A stretch of 64,000 nt of DNA from Actinacidiphila cocklensis (GCF_907177275.1 NZ_CAJSLV010000057.1:1-64000), one strand, 5' to 3'; numbered from the stretch's first letter, positions 35,187 to 44,371 are shown. Numbers and translations are program-made. The notes: generated by a model from the letters alone, not told the origin.

Positions 35187-36220
35187 GCGGTGCCTCCGGT
35201 GGTGGACTGGGGACCCATCCCCAGGACGAGCATGAGCAGGACGGGGAATTCCAGGTAGGCGTGGTAGCCGGCCAGCGCGGAGTAGACCGAGGTGCCCTGG
35301 TCGTAGTCGCTGGCGAACAGCGCCGCGAGGGCCGCGCCCGCGCCCAGGCCCAGTGCCCACGCCCGGCGGGCGTTCAGCACGGGCACCCGCCGCTCGAAGG
35401 CCGCGGTGGCGTCCGGGGCGTAGCGCGGCATGAACCACACCCACACCAGGTAGTGCATCAGCGCCATGAAGGCGAACACGGTCACGAAGCGCAGGCCCGC
35501 GTCGGTGTGCTGCCAGGCCGGCGGGGTGTACGACGCCGACAGCCGCCGCGTCCACCCCGAGCCCGAGCCCATCAGGCCGTCGAGAGCGCCGGACAGGATC
35601 AGGGCCGGGACCACCAGCACCCAGCCGATCTGCACCGCGCGGAAGGCCCGGCGGCCGCGCCGCATCTCCCGCGACCACTCCCACAGGAAGAGCAGCGGCA
35701 CCACGTTGTGCAGATGGGTGAGCACCACGAAGTGGTAGTCGGGGAAGCTCAGCGACGCGGTGGCCGCCGCCGCGATCACCGCGCCCGCCGCGGCCAGCGC
35801 CACGGGACGCCGGCGCAACGCGTACACGCATGCCGCGGCCAGCAGGCCGTACGCGAGCAGGATCTCGCCGTCCCTGGTGGCGGTGCCGGCCGGCAGCACC
35901 CGGCACAGCACGATGCCGGTGATCAGCGCGGCCAGCAGCCGCAGGAAGGGGCCGTGCAGCACCTGCTCGAAACGCCCCGCCATGTACCGCAGTTCCAGCA
36001 CATTGTGCAGGATTCCCAGCGCCGCAAGACCCACCACGGCGGTGCCCGCGGGCATCCGCAGCGACAGGGCGAGGACGACGGCGGTGAGCAGGACGAAGCC
36101 CGCGACCGGGCCGTTCCCCACCCTTCCGACGCCGCTGCCCGCGCCCTTGCCGATCCCGCCGGGCCGCCGCCTGCCGAAGGCGCCGCCTGCCGTCACATCG
36201 GAGCCGACCGCACTGGCCAT
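35183..36220 (-). CDS. Multi-pass membrane protein, His-rich, family not recognised
   Basis: 345 residues from ATG 36220 (GGGAGGGAAGCC upstream), with about eight hydrophobic segments. Several helices carry paired polar residues: LHNVLELRYMAGRF, DYHFVVLTHLHNVVPLLFLW, TVFAFMALMHYLVWVWFMPRY and YHAYLEFPVLLML. Buried His and Glu at helix positions are seen in integral-membrane metalloenzymes or heme-binding proteins, so this may be an enzyme rather than a transporter. I cannot name a family. It is coupled to a 49-residue membrane protein by a 4-bp overlap and divergent from another small membrane protein. Confidence 0.75.
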   Translation of the reverse strand: MASAVGSDVTAGGAFGRRRPGGIGKGAGSGVGRVGNGPVAGFVLLTAVVLALSLRMPAGTAVVGLAALGILHNVLELRYMAGRFEQVLHGPFLRLLAALITGIVLCRVLPAGTATRDGEILLAYGLLAAACVYALRRRPVALAAAGAVIAAAATASLSFPDYHFVVLTHLHNVVPLLFLWEWSREMRRGRRAFRAVQIGWVLVVPALILSGALDGLMGSGSGWTRRLSASYTPPAWQHTDAGLRFVTVFAFMALMHYLVWVWFMPRYAPDATAAFERRVPVLNARRAWALGLGAGAALAALFASDYDQGTSVYSALAGYHAYLEFPVLLMLVLGMGPQSTTGGTA

Positions 36221-36249
36221 GGCTTCCCTCCCCGTGACACGATCCCGCC

Positions 36250-36582
36250 GTGCCCCACCCCGCGGCCCTCGCCCTCACCGTCGTGACCGAGGTGCCCGTC
36301 TACGTGGCGGCGCTCGCCATGGCGTCCGCCGCCGCACCGGGCCGCACCGCCTTCGCCGCCGTCATGGTCAACTGTGTGACGCACCCCCCGCTGTGGTGGT
36401 TCCTGCGCCATGTACCGGGCGGCGGTTACTGGTACGCCTTCGCGGCCGCCGAGTCCGCGGTGGTCCTGGTCGAGGGCCTGCTGCTCTCCCGCGCCCTGCG
36501 GCTGCCAGGCCCGCCGCCCTACGCCGCATCGGCGGCCGCCAACGCGGTGTCCGTCCTCGCCGGCTTCCTGCTCCTTGGCTGA
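36250..36582 (+). CDS. Small integral membrane protein, unknown
   Basis: 110 residues, GTG start, 29 bp from the divergent membrane protein. It has about three or four hydrophobic helices, with MVNCVTHPPLWWFLRH between them. There is no visible ribosome site, so the mRNA may be leaderless or the start may differ. Not recognised. The membrane-gene neighbourhood suggests a related function. Confidence 0.6.
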   Translation: MPHPAALALTVVTEVPVYVAALAMASAAAPGRTAFAAVMVNCVTHPPLWWFLRHVPGGGYWYAFAAAESAVVLVEGLLLSRALRLPGPPPYAASAAANAVSVLAGFLLLG

Positions 36583-36607
36583 ACGCGGCCCGCCGTCGCG
36601 CTCCCGG

Positions 36608-37135
36608 TCACGGCCGGGCGAGCAGCCGCCGGTAGGCCTCAAGGCCGTCGGGCACCCACTGCCACTGGTCGAGGCGCTGCGCCAGCTCCTCCTCGGTGAG
36701 GAAGCCGTGCCAGGCGACCTCCGAGGGCTGCGGCGACACCGGCAGGTCGCAGCGCACCTGGTAGACGGCGGACCACCAGGTGTGCGGGCCGTCGTCGTAC
36801 AGGAAGCGGAAGAGCGGCTCCGGCTCCGGCAGCCCGCTGACCCCTAGCTCCTCCTCGGCCTCGCGCAGCGCGGCCTCGTCGTAGGACTCGCCGGCGCCGA
36901 GCACGCCGCCGACGAACAGGTCGTAGAGGGAGGGGAAGACGAGCTTCTCCGCGGTGCGCCGGTGCACGAAGATCCGGCCCGCGCCGTCCCGCACCAGGAC
37001 GAACGCCGCCCGGTGCCGCAGCCCGCGGGCGTACGCCTCCGCGCGCCGCACCTGCCCGACCACCTGGTCCTGCTCGTCGACGACATCGATGATCTCGTCG
37101 GCGGACAGCCCGCCCGCCGAATCGCCTTCGCTCAT
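36608..37135 (-). CDS. Nudix hydrolase
   Basis: 175 residues from ATG 37135. The Nudix box is GVLGAGESYDEAALREAEEE, continuing LG (about residues 77-98), with all consensus G, E and REXXEE positions. The N-terminus (DEIIDVVDEQDQVVGQVRR) and HRAAFVLVRDGAGRIFVHRR resemble the isopentenyl-diphosphate isomerase-like Nudix group. It hydrolyses a nucleoside diphosphate linked to X, or possibly an isomerase-like reaction. It is convergent with the membrane-protein gene at 36250. Substrate unknown. Confidence 0.92.
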   Translation of the reverse strand: MSEGDSAGGLSADEIIDVVDEQDQVVGQVRRAEAYARGLRHRAAFVLVRDGAGRIFVHRRTAEKLVFPSLYDLFVGGVLGAGESYDEAALREAEEELGVSGLPEPEPLFRFLYDDGPHTWWSAVYQVRCDLPVSPQPSEVAWHGFLTEEELAQRLDQWQWVPDGLEAYRRLLARP

Positions 37136-37252
37136 AGGACGATTCAACCACCCGCGGCACCATCGGCGCTCGCGCGGTCTTGCGTACCGCGAACCGCGGC
37201 AAGGATGATCGTCCGCATCGGTGACCCGGGACCGGAGTGACGGGAGAGACGG

Positions 37253-39115
37253 TTGACCGAACGGCGGGAACCCCTGCGGATCGCGAACTGCTCCGGCTAC
37301 TACGGCGACCGGCTCTCGGCCGCCCGCGAGATGGTCGAGGGCGGCCCGATCGACGTCCTGACCGGCGACTACCTCGCGGAACTGACCATGCTGCTGCTGT
37401 GGAAGGCCAGGCAGCGCGACCCGGAGACCGGCTACGCCCTGTCCTTCCTCGCCCAGATGCGCGACGTCCTCGGCACCTGCCTCGAGCGCGGCATCAAGGT
37501 CGTGGTCAACGCCGGCGGCCTCAACCCGGCGGGCCTGGCGGGCAAGCTCCGCGAGCTGGCCGCGCTCGCCGGCCTGCACCCCCGCGTCGCCCACGTCGAG
37601 GGCGACGACCTCATCGACCGGCTGCCCGAACTCCAGGCCCGCGGCCACGACTTCGCCCACCTGGCCACCGGCCGCCCGCTGGCCGGCTCCGGGGTGCAGG
37701 TGCTCACCGCCAACGCCTACCTCGGCGGCTGGGGCATCACCGAGGCCCTGCGCGCCGGCGCCGACGTGGTCGTCTGCGGCCGGGTCACCGACGCCGCACT
37801 GGTCGTCGGCCCCGCCGCCTGGGCACACGAGTGGGCGCTCGACGACTGGGACGCGCTGGCCGGCGCGGTCACGGCGGGCCACATCATCGAATGCGGCACC
37901 CAGGCCACCGGCGGCAACTACTCGTTCTTCACCGAGATACCCGACCCCGTCCACCCCGGCTTCCCGATCGCCGAGGTCGCCGCCGACGGCTCCAGCGTGA
38001 TCACCAAGCACCCCGGCACCGGCGGCGCGGTCACCGTCGGCACCGTCACCGCCCAGCTGCTCTACGAGATCGGCCGGCCGCGCTACCTCAACGCCGACGT
38101 CGTCGCCCGCTTCGACACCGTACGGCTCGCCCAGCAGGGACCCGACCGGGTCGCGGTCGGCCGGGTCATCGGCGAACCCGCGCCCGCCGACCTCAAGGTG
38201 TGCCTCAACCACCGCGGCGGCTACCGCAACGCGGCCACCTTCGTGCTGACCGGCCTGGACCTCGACGCCAAGGCCGACTTCGCCGAGGCCACCCTGCGCG
38301 ACGCCACCGGCGGCCCCGCCGGCTTCGCCGCCTACGACCTGCGGCGCGAGCACGGCGGCGCCTGCGACCGGCTGACCCTCACCGTCAAGGATCCCGACCC
38401 CGAGGTGGTCGGCCGCGGCTTCTTCACCGCCGTCGCCGGATCCGCGCTGGCCGGCTACCCCGGCCTCCACCTGGAGCACGCCACCGCGCGGCCGACCGAA
38501 TACGGCGTCTACTGGCCCGCGCTGGTCCCCGCGGACGAGGTCGCCGCGGTCACCGTCCTCCCCGACGGCACCCGGCTGCCCGTGCCGCGCCCGCCCGCCG
38601 CCCACCCCGGCTCGCCCGCCGCCCTGCCCGCCCCGCCCGGCGACGACGCCGTACCGCCCGAGCCGCAGCCGCCGCTCGCCGCCGTGCCCGACAGCGCACC
38701 GCCGCGCACCGGCAGGCCCGAGCCGTACGACCCCGCGCTCGCCAGGACCGTCAGGCTGCCGCTGGGCACCCTGCTGGGCGCCCGCTCCGGCGACAAGGGC
38801 GGCGACGCCAACGTCGGGGTGTGGGCGCGCGACGACAGGACGTACCTGTGGCTGCGCGACTACCTGGACGTACCGCGGCTGCGGGCGCTGCTGCCGGAGA
38901 GCGCGAAACTGCCCGTCAGCCGCTACGAGATGCCCAACCTGCGAGCCGTCAACCTCGTGGTCCACGGCCTGCTCGGCGAGGGCGTCGCCGCGTCCACCAG
39001 CGCCGACCCGCAGGCCAAGGCGCTCGGCGAACGGCTGCGCGGGTGCCTCGCCGACATCCCCGAGCACCTCGTCGACCTGACCCGCGGCCCGTACGCCCAG
39101 CTGCCCGACGAGTGA
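37253..39115 (+). CDS. AtuA-like (DUF1446) protein
   Basis: 620 residues from TTG 37253 (GGGAGAG upstream); no closer ATG or GTG fits. N-terminal domain (about residues 8-460): RIANCSGYYGDRLSAAREM, DVLTGDYLAELTM, VVNAGGLNP, GRVTDAALVVGPAAW, ECGTQATGGNYSFF, all typical of DUF1446/AtuA proteins linked to acyclic terpene (citronellol/geranyl-CoA) and related catabolism. A Pro/Ala-rich linker (about 445-500) joins the C-terminal domain with LGTLLGARSGDKGGDANVGV, found as a separate subunit in some species. The exact reaction is not settled. Pirin follows. Confidence 0.9.
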   Translation: MTERREPLRIANCSGYYGDRLSAAREMVEGGPIDVLTGDYLAELTMLLLWKARQRDPETGYALSFLAQMRDVLGTCLERGIKVVVNAGGLNPAGLAGKLRELAALAGLHPRVAHVEGDDLIDRLPELQARGHDFAHLATGRPLAGSGVQVLTANAYLGGWGITEALRAGADVVVCGRVTDAALVVGPAAWAHEWALDDWDALAGAVTAGHIIECGTQATGGNYSFFTEIPDPVHPGFPIAEVAADGSSVITKHPGTGGAVTVGTVTAQLLYEIGRPRYLNADVVARFDTVRLAQQGPDRVAVGRVIGEPAPADLKVCLNHRGGYRNAATFVLTGLDLDAKADFAEATLRDATGGPAGFAAYDLRREHGGACDRLTLTVKDPDPEVVGRGFFTAVAGSALAGYPGLHLEHATARPTEYGVYWPALVPADEVAAVTVLPDGTRLPVPRPPAAHPGSPAALPAPPGDDAVPPEPQPPLAAVPDSAPPRTGRPEPYDPALARTVRLPLGTLLGARSGDKGGDANVGVWARDDRTYLWLRDYLDVPRLRALLPESAKLPVSRYEMPNLRAVNLVVHGLLGEGVAASTSADPQAKALGERLRGCLADIPEHLVDLTRGPYAQLPDE

Positions 39116-39167
39116 CGCCACCTGGCCGCTGCAGCCCGCCGGCGCGGGGTGGGGGCATGATCGGGGC

Positions 39168-40139
39168 ATGAGCAATCTCGATGTGAAGCCGGCGGCCACC
39201 GTCTGCGGTGGCCGCCAGGACGTGTCCGCCGCCCCGGTCCGTGAACTGCTCACCGCCCGCACCGTGACCCTCGGCGAGAGCACGCAGGTACGGCGGCTGC
39301 TCCCCAACCTTGGCCGGCGGATGGTCGGCGCCTGGTGCTTCGTCGACCACTACGGCCCCGACGACATCGCGGACGAGCCCGGCATGCAGGTCCCACCGCA
39401 CCCGCACACCGGCCTGCAGACGGTGAGCTGGCTGCACGAGGGCGAGGTGCTGCACCGCGACAGCCTCGGCAGCAAGCAGACCGTACGGCCCCGCGAACTG
39501 GGCCTGATGACCGCCGGCCGCGGCATCTCGCACTCCGAGGAGTCGCCCCGCGACCACGCCCGCTACCTGCACGGCGCCCAGCTGTGGGTCGCGCTCCCCG
39601 ACACCCACCGCGACGTCCTCCCGGCCTTCGAGCACCACGCGGAGCTGCCCACCGTCACCGGCGGCGGCGGACTGCACGCCCGGGTCATCCTCGGCGAGCT
39701 GGACGGCGCGGTCTCCCCGGGCACCGCCTACACCCCCATCGCGGGCGCCGACCTCACTCTCGCCGAGGGCACCGACACCCGGCTCCCGCTGCAGGGCGAC
39801 TTCGAGTACGCGGTCATGTCGATGTCCGGCGAGGCCGAGGCCGACGGCGTCCGCCTGTCGCCCGGCTCCATGCTCTACCTCGGCTGCGGCCGCACCGAAC
39901 TGCGGCTGCGCGCCGGCGTCAACAGCTCCCTGATGCTGCTGGGCGGCGAGCCGTTCGCGGAACGCATCGTCATGTGGTGGAACTACGTGGGGCGTTCGGG
40001 CGAGGAGATCGCGCAGGCCCGCACCGAGTGGGAGGACGGCGCCACCCGCTTCGGCGAGGTGCACGGCTACGACGGCCCCCGGCTGCACGCCCCCGCGCTG
40101 CCGCCCACGCCGCTGAAGCCGCGCGGACGGGAGCGCTGA
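39168..40139 (+). CDS. Pirin family protein
   Basis: 323 residues, bicupin. Metal-ligand motif PPHPHTGLQTVSWLHEGEV (His-x-His near residues 74-76), then TAGRGISHSEE with the further His/Glu, are the pirin signature. The C-terminal cupin has MLLGGEPFAERIVMWWNYVGR. Pirins bind Fe; some have quercetinase activity and others act as redox co-regulators. It starts 52 bp after the AtuA-like gene and may share its transcript. Confidence 0.93.
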   Translation: MSNLDVKPAATVCGGRQDVSAAPVRELLTARTVTLGESTQVRRLLPNLGRRMVGAWCFVDHYGPDDIADEPGMQVPPHPHTGLQTVSWLHEGEVLHRDSLGSKQTVRPRELGLMTAGRGISHSEESPRDHARYLHGAQLWVALPDTHRDVLPAFEHHAELPTVTGGGGLHARVILGELDGAVSPGTAYTPIAGADLTLAEGTDTRLPLQGDFEYAVMSMSGEAEADGVRLSPGSMLYLGCGRTELRLRAGVNSSLMLLGGEPFAERIVMWWNYVGRSGEEIAQARTEWEDGATRFGEVHGYDGPRLHAPALPPTPLKPRGRER

Positions 40140-40210
40140 CCCGGGCTCGTCCCGCCGGCGACCGCTGCCTAGGCTTGCGGCAAGCAGGAGCCGACACAGG
40201 GGGCGGGGCC

Positions 40211-41008
40211 ATGGCCGGCGAGTTCGACACGCACGAGCGGCACATGTGGGCGGGCGCGGCCGACGCGTACGCGGGGAGCTTCGCGGCCCTGTGCGCGGCG
40301 ACGGCCGGGGCGCTGCTGGACGCGGCCGCGGTAGGGGCCGGCACGCGGGTGCTGGACGTCGGCACCGGTCCCGGCACGGTCGCGGCTGCGGCGCTGGCGC
40401 GCGGCGCGGAGGTCGTGGCGGTGGACGCCGAGCCGAGCATGGTCGCGCTGGCGGCCGCGAACGCGCCCGGGGCGGAGGTCCGGCACGCGGTACTGCCCCG
40501 GCTCCCCTTCGCTGACGGCTCGTTCGACGCCGTCGTCGCCAACTTCGTGGTCAACCACGTGGAGGACCAGCAGGCGGCGCTGGTCGAGCTGCGCCGGGTG
40601 GTCCGCCCCGGGGGGCGGCTCGCGGTGACGATCTGGCACGGCACCGGCAACGAGGCGATGTCGCTGTTCAACCTGGCGCTGGACGAGGCCGGCGTGGAAC
40701 GCCCGGTGTACCCCGCCCCGGTGGACTTCGCCAGGACCGCGGAAGGCCTGCGCGGGCTGCTGGAGCAGGCCGGCTGGGCCGGGGTGGACAGCGGCGAGGT
40801 CGCCTGGACGCACCGGGAGGACCCGGAGGTCTGGTGGTCGGGGCCGGCCGGCGGGGTGGCAGGCATCGGCCTGGTGGTGACCGGGCAGACGCCCGAGATG
40901 TTCGCCAGGGTCAAGTCCGCCTACGACCGGCTGGCGGCCGAGCGGTTGGCGCCGGACGGCCTGATAGCGCTGCCCGCCGTGGCGCTGCTGGCCTCGGGGC
41001 AGTGCTGA
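40211..41008 (+). CDS. Class I SAM-dependent methyltransferase (UbiE-like)
   Basis: 265 residues from ATG 40211. SAM-binding motif VLDVGTGPGTVAAAALARGA (about residues 45-64), then VVAVDAEPSMVALA, FDAVVANFVVNHVED and LRRVVRPGGRLAVTIW. Motif order is that of methyltransferase domain 11. Substrate unknown. It stands 71 bp after the pirin gene, and a strong hairpin follows its stop. Confidence 0.9.
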   Translation: MAGEFDTHERHMWAGAADAYAGSFAALCAATAGALLDAAAVGAGTRVLDVGTGPGTVAAAALARGAEVVAVDAEPSMVALAAANAPGAEVRHAVLPRLPFADGSFDAVVANFVVNHVEDQQAALVELRRVVRPGGRLAVTIWHGTGNEAMSLFNLALDEAGVERPVYPAPVDFARTAEGLRGLLEQAGWAGVDSGEVAWTHREDPEVWWSGPAGGVAGIGLVVTGQTPEMFARVKSAYDRLAAERLAPDGLIALPAVALLASGQC

Positions 41009-41026
41009 CGGCACGGGTGACCCGAG

Positions 41027-41054
41027 CGCCCGGGGGGTGCGAGTCCCCCGGGCG
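41027..41054. terminator. Hairpin terminator between convergent genes
   Basis: A perfect 10-bp GC stem, CGCCCGGGGG (41027-41036) and CCCCCGGGCG (41045-41054), with an 8-nt loop. It lies 18 bp after the methyltransferase stop and 22 bp before the end of the converging HAD-like gene. Confidence 0.65.
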
Positions 41055-41076
41055 GCCCGATCCCGGGTCCTTCTGC

Positions 41077-41547
41077 TCAGGTCAGCTCGGCAAGTCCGCC
41101 TCCGCCTCCGAGTGCGCCGCCCGCGGCCCCGTCGGTGATGGCCCTGATGCAGCGCCAGCCTCTGCGGCGGGCCTGCTCGACACCCGTGGGGCAGCACGGC
41201 AGGACGCGCGGATTGCCGACGATGGTGAGTAAACGGCCGCCGCTGCAGGGCTCGGAGTAGACGAAGCACTGGGAGGGATCGGCACCGGTGCCGAGGATGG
41301 CTTCGACGACGGCCAGGGTCTTCGCTGCGCCAGGGCAGATGCACGCGGGTCTCTCGTCGTCCGCGGCGTAGTGGGAGATGGCGAGGTCCATACCGAGGGG
41401 GATGGGCTGGGTCAGCCGGCTGATCGCTACGAGGAAGTCTCCCTGGCTGCGGTGGTGGTCGATGGCCGTGTGCAGTAGTTCCTGCGCGTCCAATGAGAGT
41501 GCGGAATGATCCAGATCGAAGAACACCATTCGTTTGGCAGAGTTCAC
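41077..41547 (-). CDS. HAD-like phosphatase-type protein, degenerate
   Basis: 156 residues from GTG 41547, chosen because GGGGGAG lies 9 bp upstream; longer frames to 41625 exist. Near the N-terminus VFFDLDHSALSLDAQELL resembles HAD motif I (FFDLDxT). A later VGNPRVLPCCPTGVEQARRR resembles the NPDxxLxxxAxxxGW end of SerB/HAD-IB phosphatases. The middle of the family (motif II/III region and lysine motif) is short or missing, so activity is doubtful. Cysteines are frequent (PACICPG, CFVYSEPCSGG, LPCCP). Its upstream side lies in lower-GC DNA. Confidence 0.55.
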   Translation of the reverse strand: MNSAKRMVFFDLDHSALSLDAQELLHTAIDHHRSQGDFLVAISRLTQPIPLGMDLAISHYAADDERPACICPGAAKTLAVVEAILGTGADPSQCFVYSEPCSGGRLLTIVGNPRVLPCCPTGVEQARRRGWRCIRAITDGAAGGALGGGGGLAELT

Positions 41548-42187
41548 TGAATGCAGCTCCCCCGTTGCGTCCGTCAGTTCATAGTGTTCGGGTCCCGATG
41601 TCGACCGCTTCGACGAAGGTACCAATTATGGGCTTCGCAGTGTTCCCTGGAATTGCACGTTCCGCTTTCGGCTGTGTGAAAACTTTCATCGTGTGGGACG
41701 TATGAGGCGAGGTTGAACGCCACTTGAGGACGCTGCGCAGGCCAGCCATCACGCGGGGTGCGTACCTGACAAGTTTGCAGAATCCCAAGTAGCCATCCCT
41801 TTTGTCGCGCCAGCGGGCAACAATTGGCAATTGAGGCCGCGGTGGTGCGGTATGCACCGACCTGATGTTGATATTTGTGTTTGTGTGCGTGATGGTGAGG
41901 AATGCCGAAAAGGCGCTGATTGGCCTCGGTCGTGCTGGCGGAATTCGGACGCGGAGCTGCCCGGCCGTACGCACGCGCTCCGCCGCCCTGTCCGCGGCCG
42001 GGCCGGCCTGCGGAGTCGCCGCGGGAGCCCCCGGTCGCGGGGGTGCTGAGGGGCCGCTACTTGCAGGGGTACCGCCGGCGAACTGACTGCCGGGGCCGCG
42101 CCCGCGGCCCGCGCAACATCGCAGGCCCGCGCCCCTTTGGGGTCGGGCGGCCGGCGTGCTGCCCCGGTCAGGCCCCCAGGACCGTGG
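41548..42187. other. Non-coding stretch with a lower-GC segment
   Basis: No convincing gene between the HAD-like protein and the nucleotidyltransferase. About 41560-41930 is visibly richer in A and T than the flanks, while 41940-42180 returns to high GC. Short open frames here (for example 41579-41974 minus) show no family motifs and no ribosome site. This could be the promoter region for both flanking genes or a remnant of transferred DNA. Confidence 0.5.
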
Positions 42188-42216
42188 TTGACAGGAATTG
42201 ACAGAGCACGTTACAT
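42188..42216 (+). promoter_or_regulatory. Sigma-70-type promoter before the nucleotidyltransferase
   Basis: TTGACA (42188-42193), 17-bp spacer, TTACAT (42211-42216), 33 bp before the ATG at 42250. A second TTGACA at 42198 makes a 10-bp direct repeat (TTGACAG twice), which could serve as an activator or alternative site. Confidence 0.5.
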
Positions 42217-42249
42217 CGCATTCGACAACGCAGCGACGAAGGGGGCGTC

Positions 42250-43596
42250 ATGGTGCGGGATGTGAAGGAGACCGTCGGCATCATCCTTGCCGGCGGGCGG
42301 GGCGAACGGGCCAAACCGATCACCTTGGAGTCCGCAGACCACATCCGCAGCAAGGCGCTGATCCCGCTGGCGGGCCGGCGCCTGATCGAGTGGGTCGTGG
42401 ACGCGTGCAGGGAGCAGGGCATCCGCCGCTTCTTCGTGGTCGCCCAGGGGCTGGAGAACCGCAGCCAGATCAAGGCGGTCCTGGGCCACGGGGAGCGGCA
42501 CGGGGTCGAAGTGCGGTACTCGCGGCCCAGGTTCGACCGCTACAACGTGGGCTCCGGTGCCGCGACACTGCACAACGTCGAGCAGTGGGATCTGCAGGGC
42601 AATGCCCTGGTGCTGCCCGTCGACTCGCTCTTCGATTTCTCCCTGCCGGAGATGCTCTCCGTTCACGAGGAACGGCGCGCACTGGTCACGGTGGCCGCCG
42701 TCGAACGCGAACCGGAGGAGATCGCCGGAAAGTACGGCGTGATGGTCACGGGACCTGACGGATGGGTCACCAGTTTCGAGGAAAAGCCCGACCTGGCGCG
42801 CATGCGGGAGATCTTTCCCGATTCCCTGCGAACCGCCGGTCCTGGGCTGCCGACCAACGCCGGAATGTACCTCGTCGACTGCGGGCGGCTCCGCGCGGTG
42901 GCGCGGCGCCCCCCGCTGCTCCGGCTGGCCTACCAACGGCTGGACTGGGGCGGCGACTTACTGCCCTGGCTGGTCAAGCACGGTGCGCCGGTGACCTTCC
43001 ACTCGATCCGGGCGCTCGGCGACCTGGGCAACGTCCAGGACTACCTGGACACCCTCACTGACGTGCTGGCCGGCCGTTACCCGCAGATCAGCAACATGCT
43101 CGGCGAGCCCACCAGCCAGCGGCCGCGGTACTGGATACACGAGACCAGCCTGCGCACCACCGACGACCTGACCGGCACCACCCTCGCGCAGAAGATCGCC
43201 GAGGGCAGCGTGCACATCGGCGAGGGTGTGCGGATCGGACGGCACGTCACGATCGGCGAGGGCGTGCGGCTGGCCTACTGCGACATCGGCGACGGCGCCG
43301 ACCTGCGCGAGGGTGCCCGTCTGGAGCGCACCTTCTGCGGCGACGCGGCCATGATCGGCCCCTGCGCGTGGGCCACCGACTCCTACATCGGGCCGATGGC
43401 CGAGGTCCAGTCCGAGGCAGGCCTGCCCACCCGGCTGAACCGCTACACGGCGGTCGGCGACGGTGCCCGGCTGTCACCCGGCAGCCGGCTGGAAGGCGTC
43501 CGCGTCTACCCGCGGCTGGCCGTCCCGCCGCTCGACCACGTGCCGTACGGCACCGAACTGACCAGTTCCAACGACGTTCTGCGCTGGGTCTCCTGA
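42250..43596 (+). CDS. Sugar-1-phosphate nucleotidyltransferase with left-handed beta-helix domain
   Basis: 448 residues, ATG start after GAAGGGGG. Nucleotidyltransferase signature IILAGGRGERAKPITLE (about residues 11-27), then SADHIRSKALIPLAGRRLIEW, VLPVDSLFDF and FEEKPD. The C-terminal third has hexapeptide repeats (IGEGVRIGRHVTIGEGVRLA, IGDGADLREGARLE), a left-handed beta helix. The layout matches ADP-glucose pyrophosphorylase (GlgC) and related NDP-sugar pyrophosphorylases. The glycogen gene glgX downstream supports ADP-glucose synthesis, but a role in sugar activation for another product is possible. Confidence 0.88.
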   Translation: MVRDVKETVGIILAGGRGERAKPITLESADHIRSKALIPLAGRRLIEWVVDACREQGIRRFFVVAQGLENRSQIKAVLGHGERHGVEVRYSRPRFDRYNVGSGAATLHNVEQWDLQGNALVLPVDSLFDFSLPEMLSVHEERRALVTVAAVEREPEEIAGKYGVMVTGPDGWVTSFEEKPDLARMREIFPDSLRTAGPGLPTNAGMYLVDCGRLRAVARRPPLLRLAYQRLDWGGDLLPWLVKHGAPVTFHSIRALGDLGNVQDYLDTLTDVLAGRYPQISNMLGEPTSQRPRYWIHETSLRTTDDLTGTTLAQKIAEGSVHIGEGVRIGRHVTIGEGVRLAYCDIGDGADLREGARLERTFCGDAAMIGPCAWATDSYIGPMAEVQSEAGLPTRLNRYTAVGDGARLSPGSRLEGVRVYPRLAVPPLDHVPYGTELTSSNDVLRWVS

Positions 43597-43690
43597 CATG
43601 TGGACACCCGCGGGCAGGACGCCGACCCCGGCGCGTACGACACCACCCATGACTCGTACGACGCCCCACACGGTTACTGAGGAGGAACAC

Positions 43691-44371
43691 GTGACGAACA
43701 TCGTCGCGGTCATCGGCGGCACCGGTCGCACCGGCCGATTAGTGGTCCAGCGCCTGGTGGAGCAGCACCACGTGGTCCGGGCCGTCGGCCGCCGCGCCGG
43801 GCCGGTGCGCCCGGTGGCGCAGGGCGCCACCTTCCACCGGGCGGACGTGCGCGACCCCGCGACGCTGGCGTCGGTCCTCTCCGACGTCGACGCGGTCGTC
43901 TACTGCGTGGAACCCGGCACCGACGACAAGGGTCCCGACAGCCCCCGCGCGACCATGCACGACGGTCTGCTCAACGTGCTGGCCGCGGCCGGCCGGCAGC
44001 CGCGGGTCGTGCTGGTGAGCCAGATCCAGGTCACCCACCGCGGGCACCCGCTGGACCTCTTCGGCGGCCTGCTGTCGTGGCGGCTGGCCGGCGAGGAGGT
44101 GCTGCGCCGCTCGGGCCTGCCGTACACGGTGGTGCGCCCCGGCTGGCTGACCGACGAGACCGCGGGGGCGCCCGGCGTCCAGCTGCGGCAGGGCGACCGG
44201 GCCGCGGGCAGCCTGACACGGGCGAACCTGGCGGAGGTCTGCGTCCAGGCGCTGCGCTGCAGGACCGCACCCGGCACCACCTTCGAGGCGTTCGACAGCC
44301 CCTACCCGTCCCCCGCCACCTGGGAGCAGACCTTCGGGGCTCTCGACCCCGACCGGGTGGCCGTCGCCTGA
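43691..44371 (+). CDS. NAD(P)-binding protein, NmrA/SDR-like
   Basis: 226 residues from GTG 43691 (AGGAGG 5 bp upstream). Rossmann motif VIGGTGRTGRLVVQRL (GGTGxTG), FHRADVRDPATL, VYCVEPGTDD, VVLVSQIQVTH, and GLPYTVVRPGWLTDE near residue 145. These are atypical SDR proteins without the usual Tyr-x-x-x-Lys, as in NmrA-like redox sensors or isoflavone reductases. A frame reaching 43598 exists, but the ribosome site decides for 43691. It lies in line with the nucleotidyltransferase and glgX. Confidence 0.85.
   Translation: MTNIVAVIGGTGRTGRLVVQRLVEQHHVVRAVGRRAGPVRPVAQGATFHRADVRDPATLASVLSDVDAVVYCVEPGTDDKGPDSPRATMHDGLLNVLAAAGRQPRVVLVSQIQVTHRGHPLDLFGGLLSWRLAGEEVLRRSGLPYTVVRPGWLTDETAGAPGVQLRQGDRAAGSLTRANLAEVCVQALRCRTAPGTTFEAFDSPYPSPATWEQTFGALDPDRVAVA

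Noticed and set aside
35037-36278. A single 413-residue minus-strand frame across the membrane-protein genes
   Set aside because: The 345-residue membrane protein is in another frame with good hydrophobic segments. Only the last 49 codons of this frame look like a real small protein.
41579-41974. A 131-residue minus-strand frame in the lower-GC pocket
   Set aside because: No motif, no ribosome site, and it overlaps the region upstream of the HAD-like gene.
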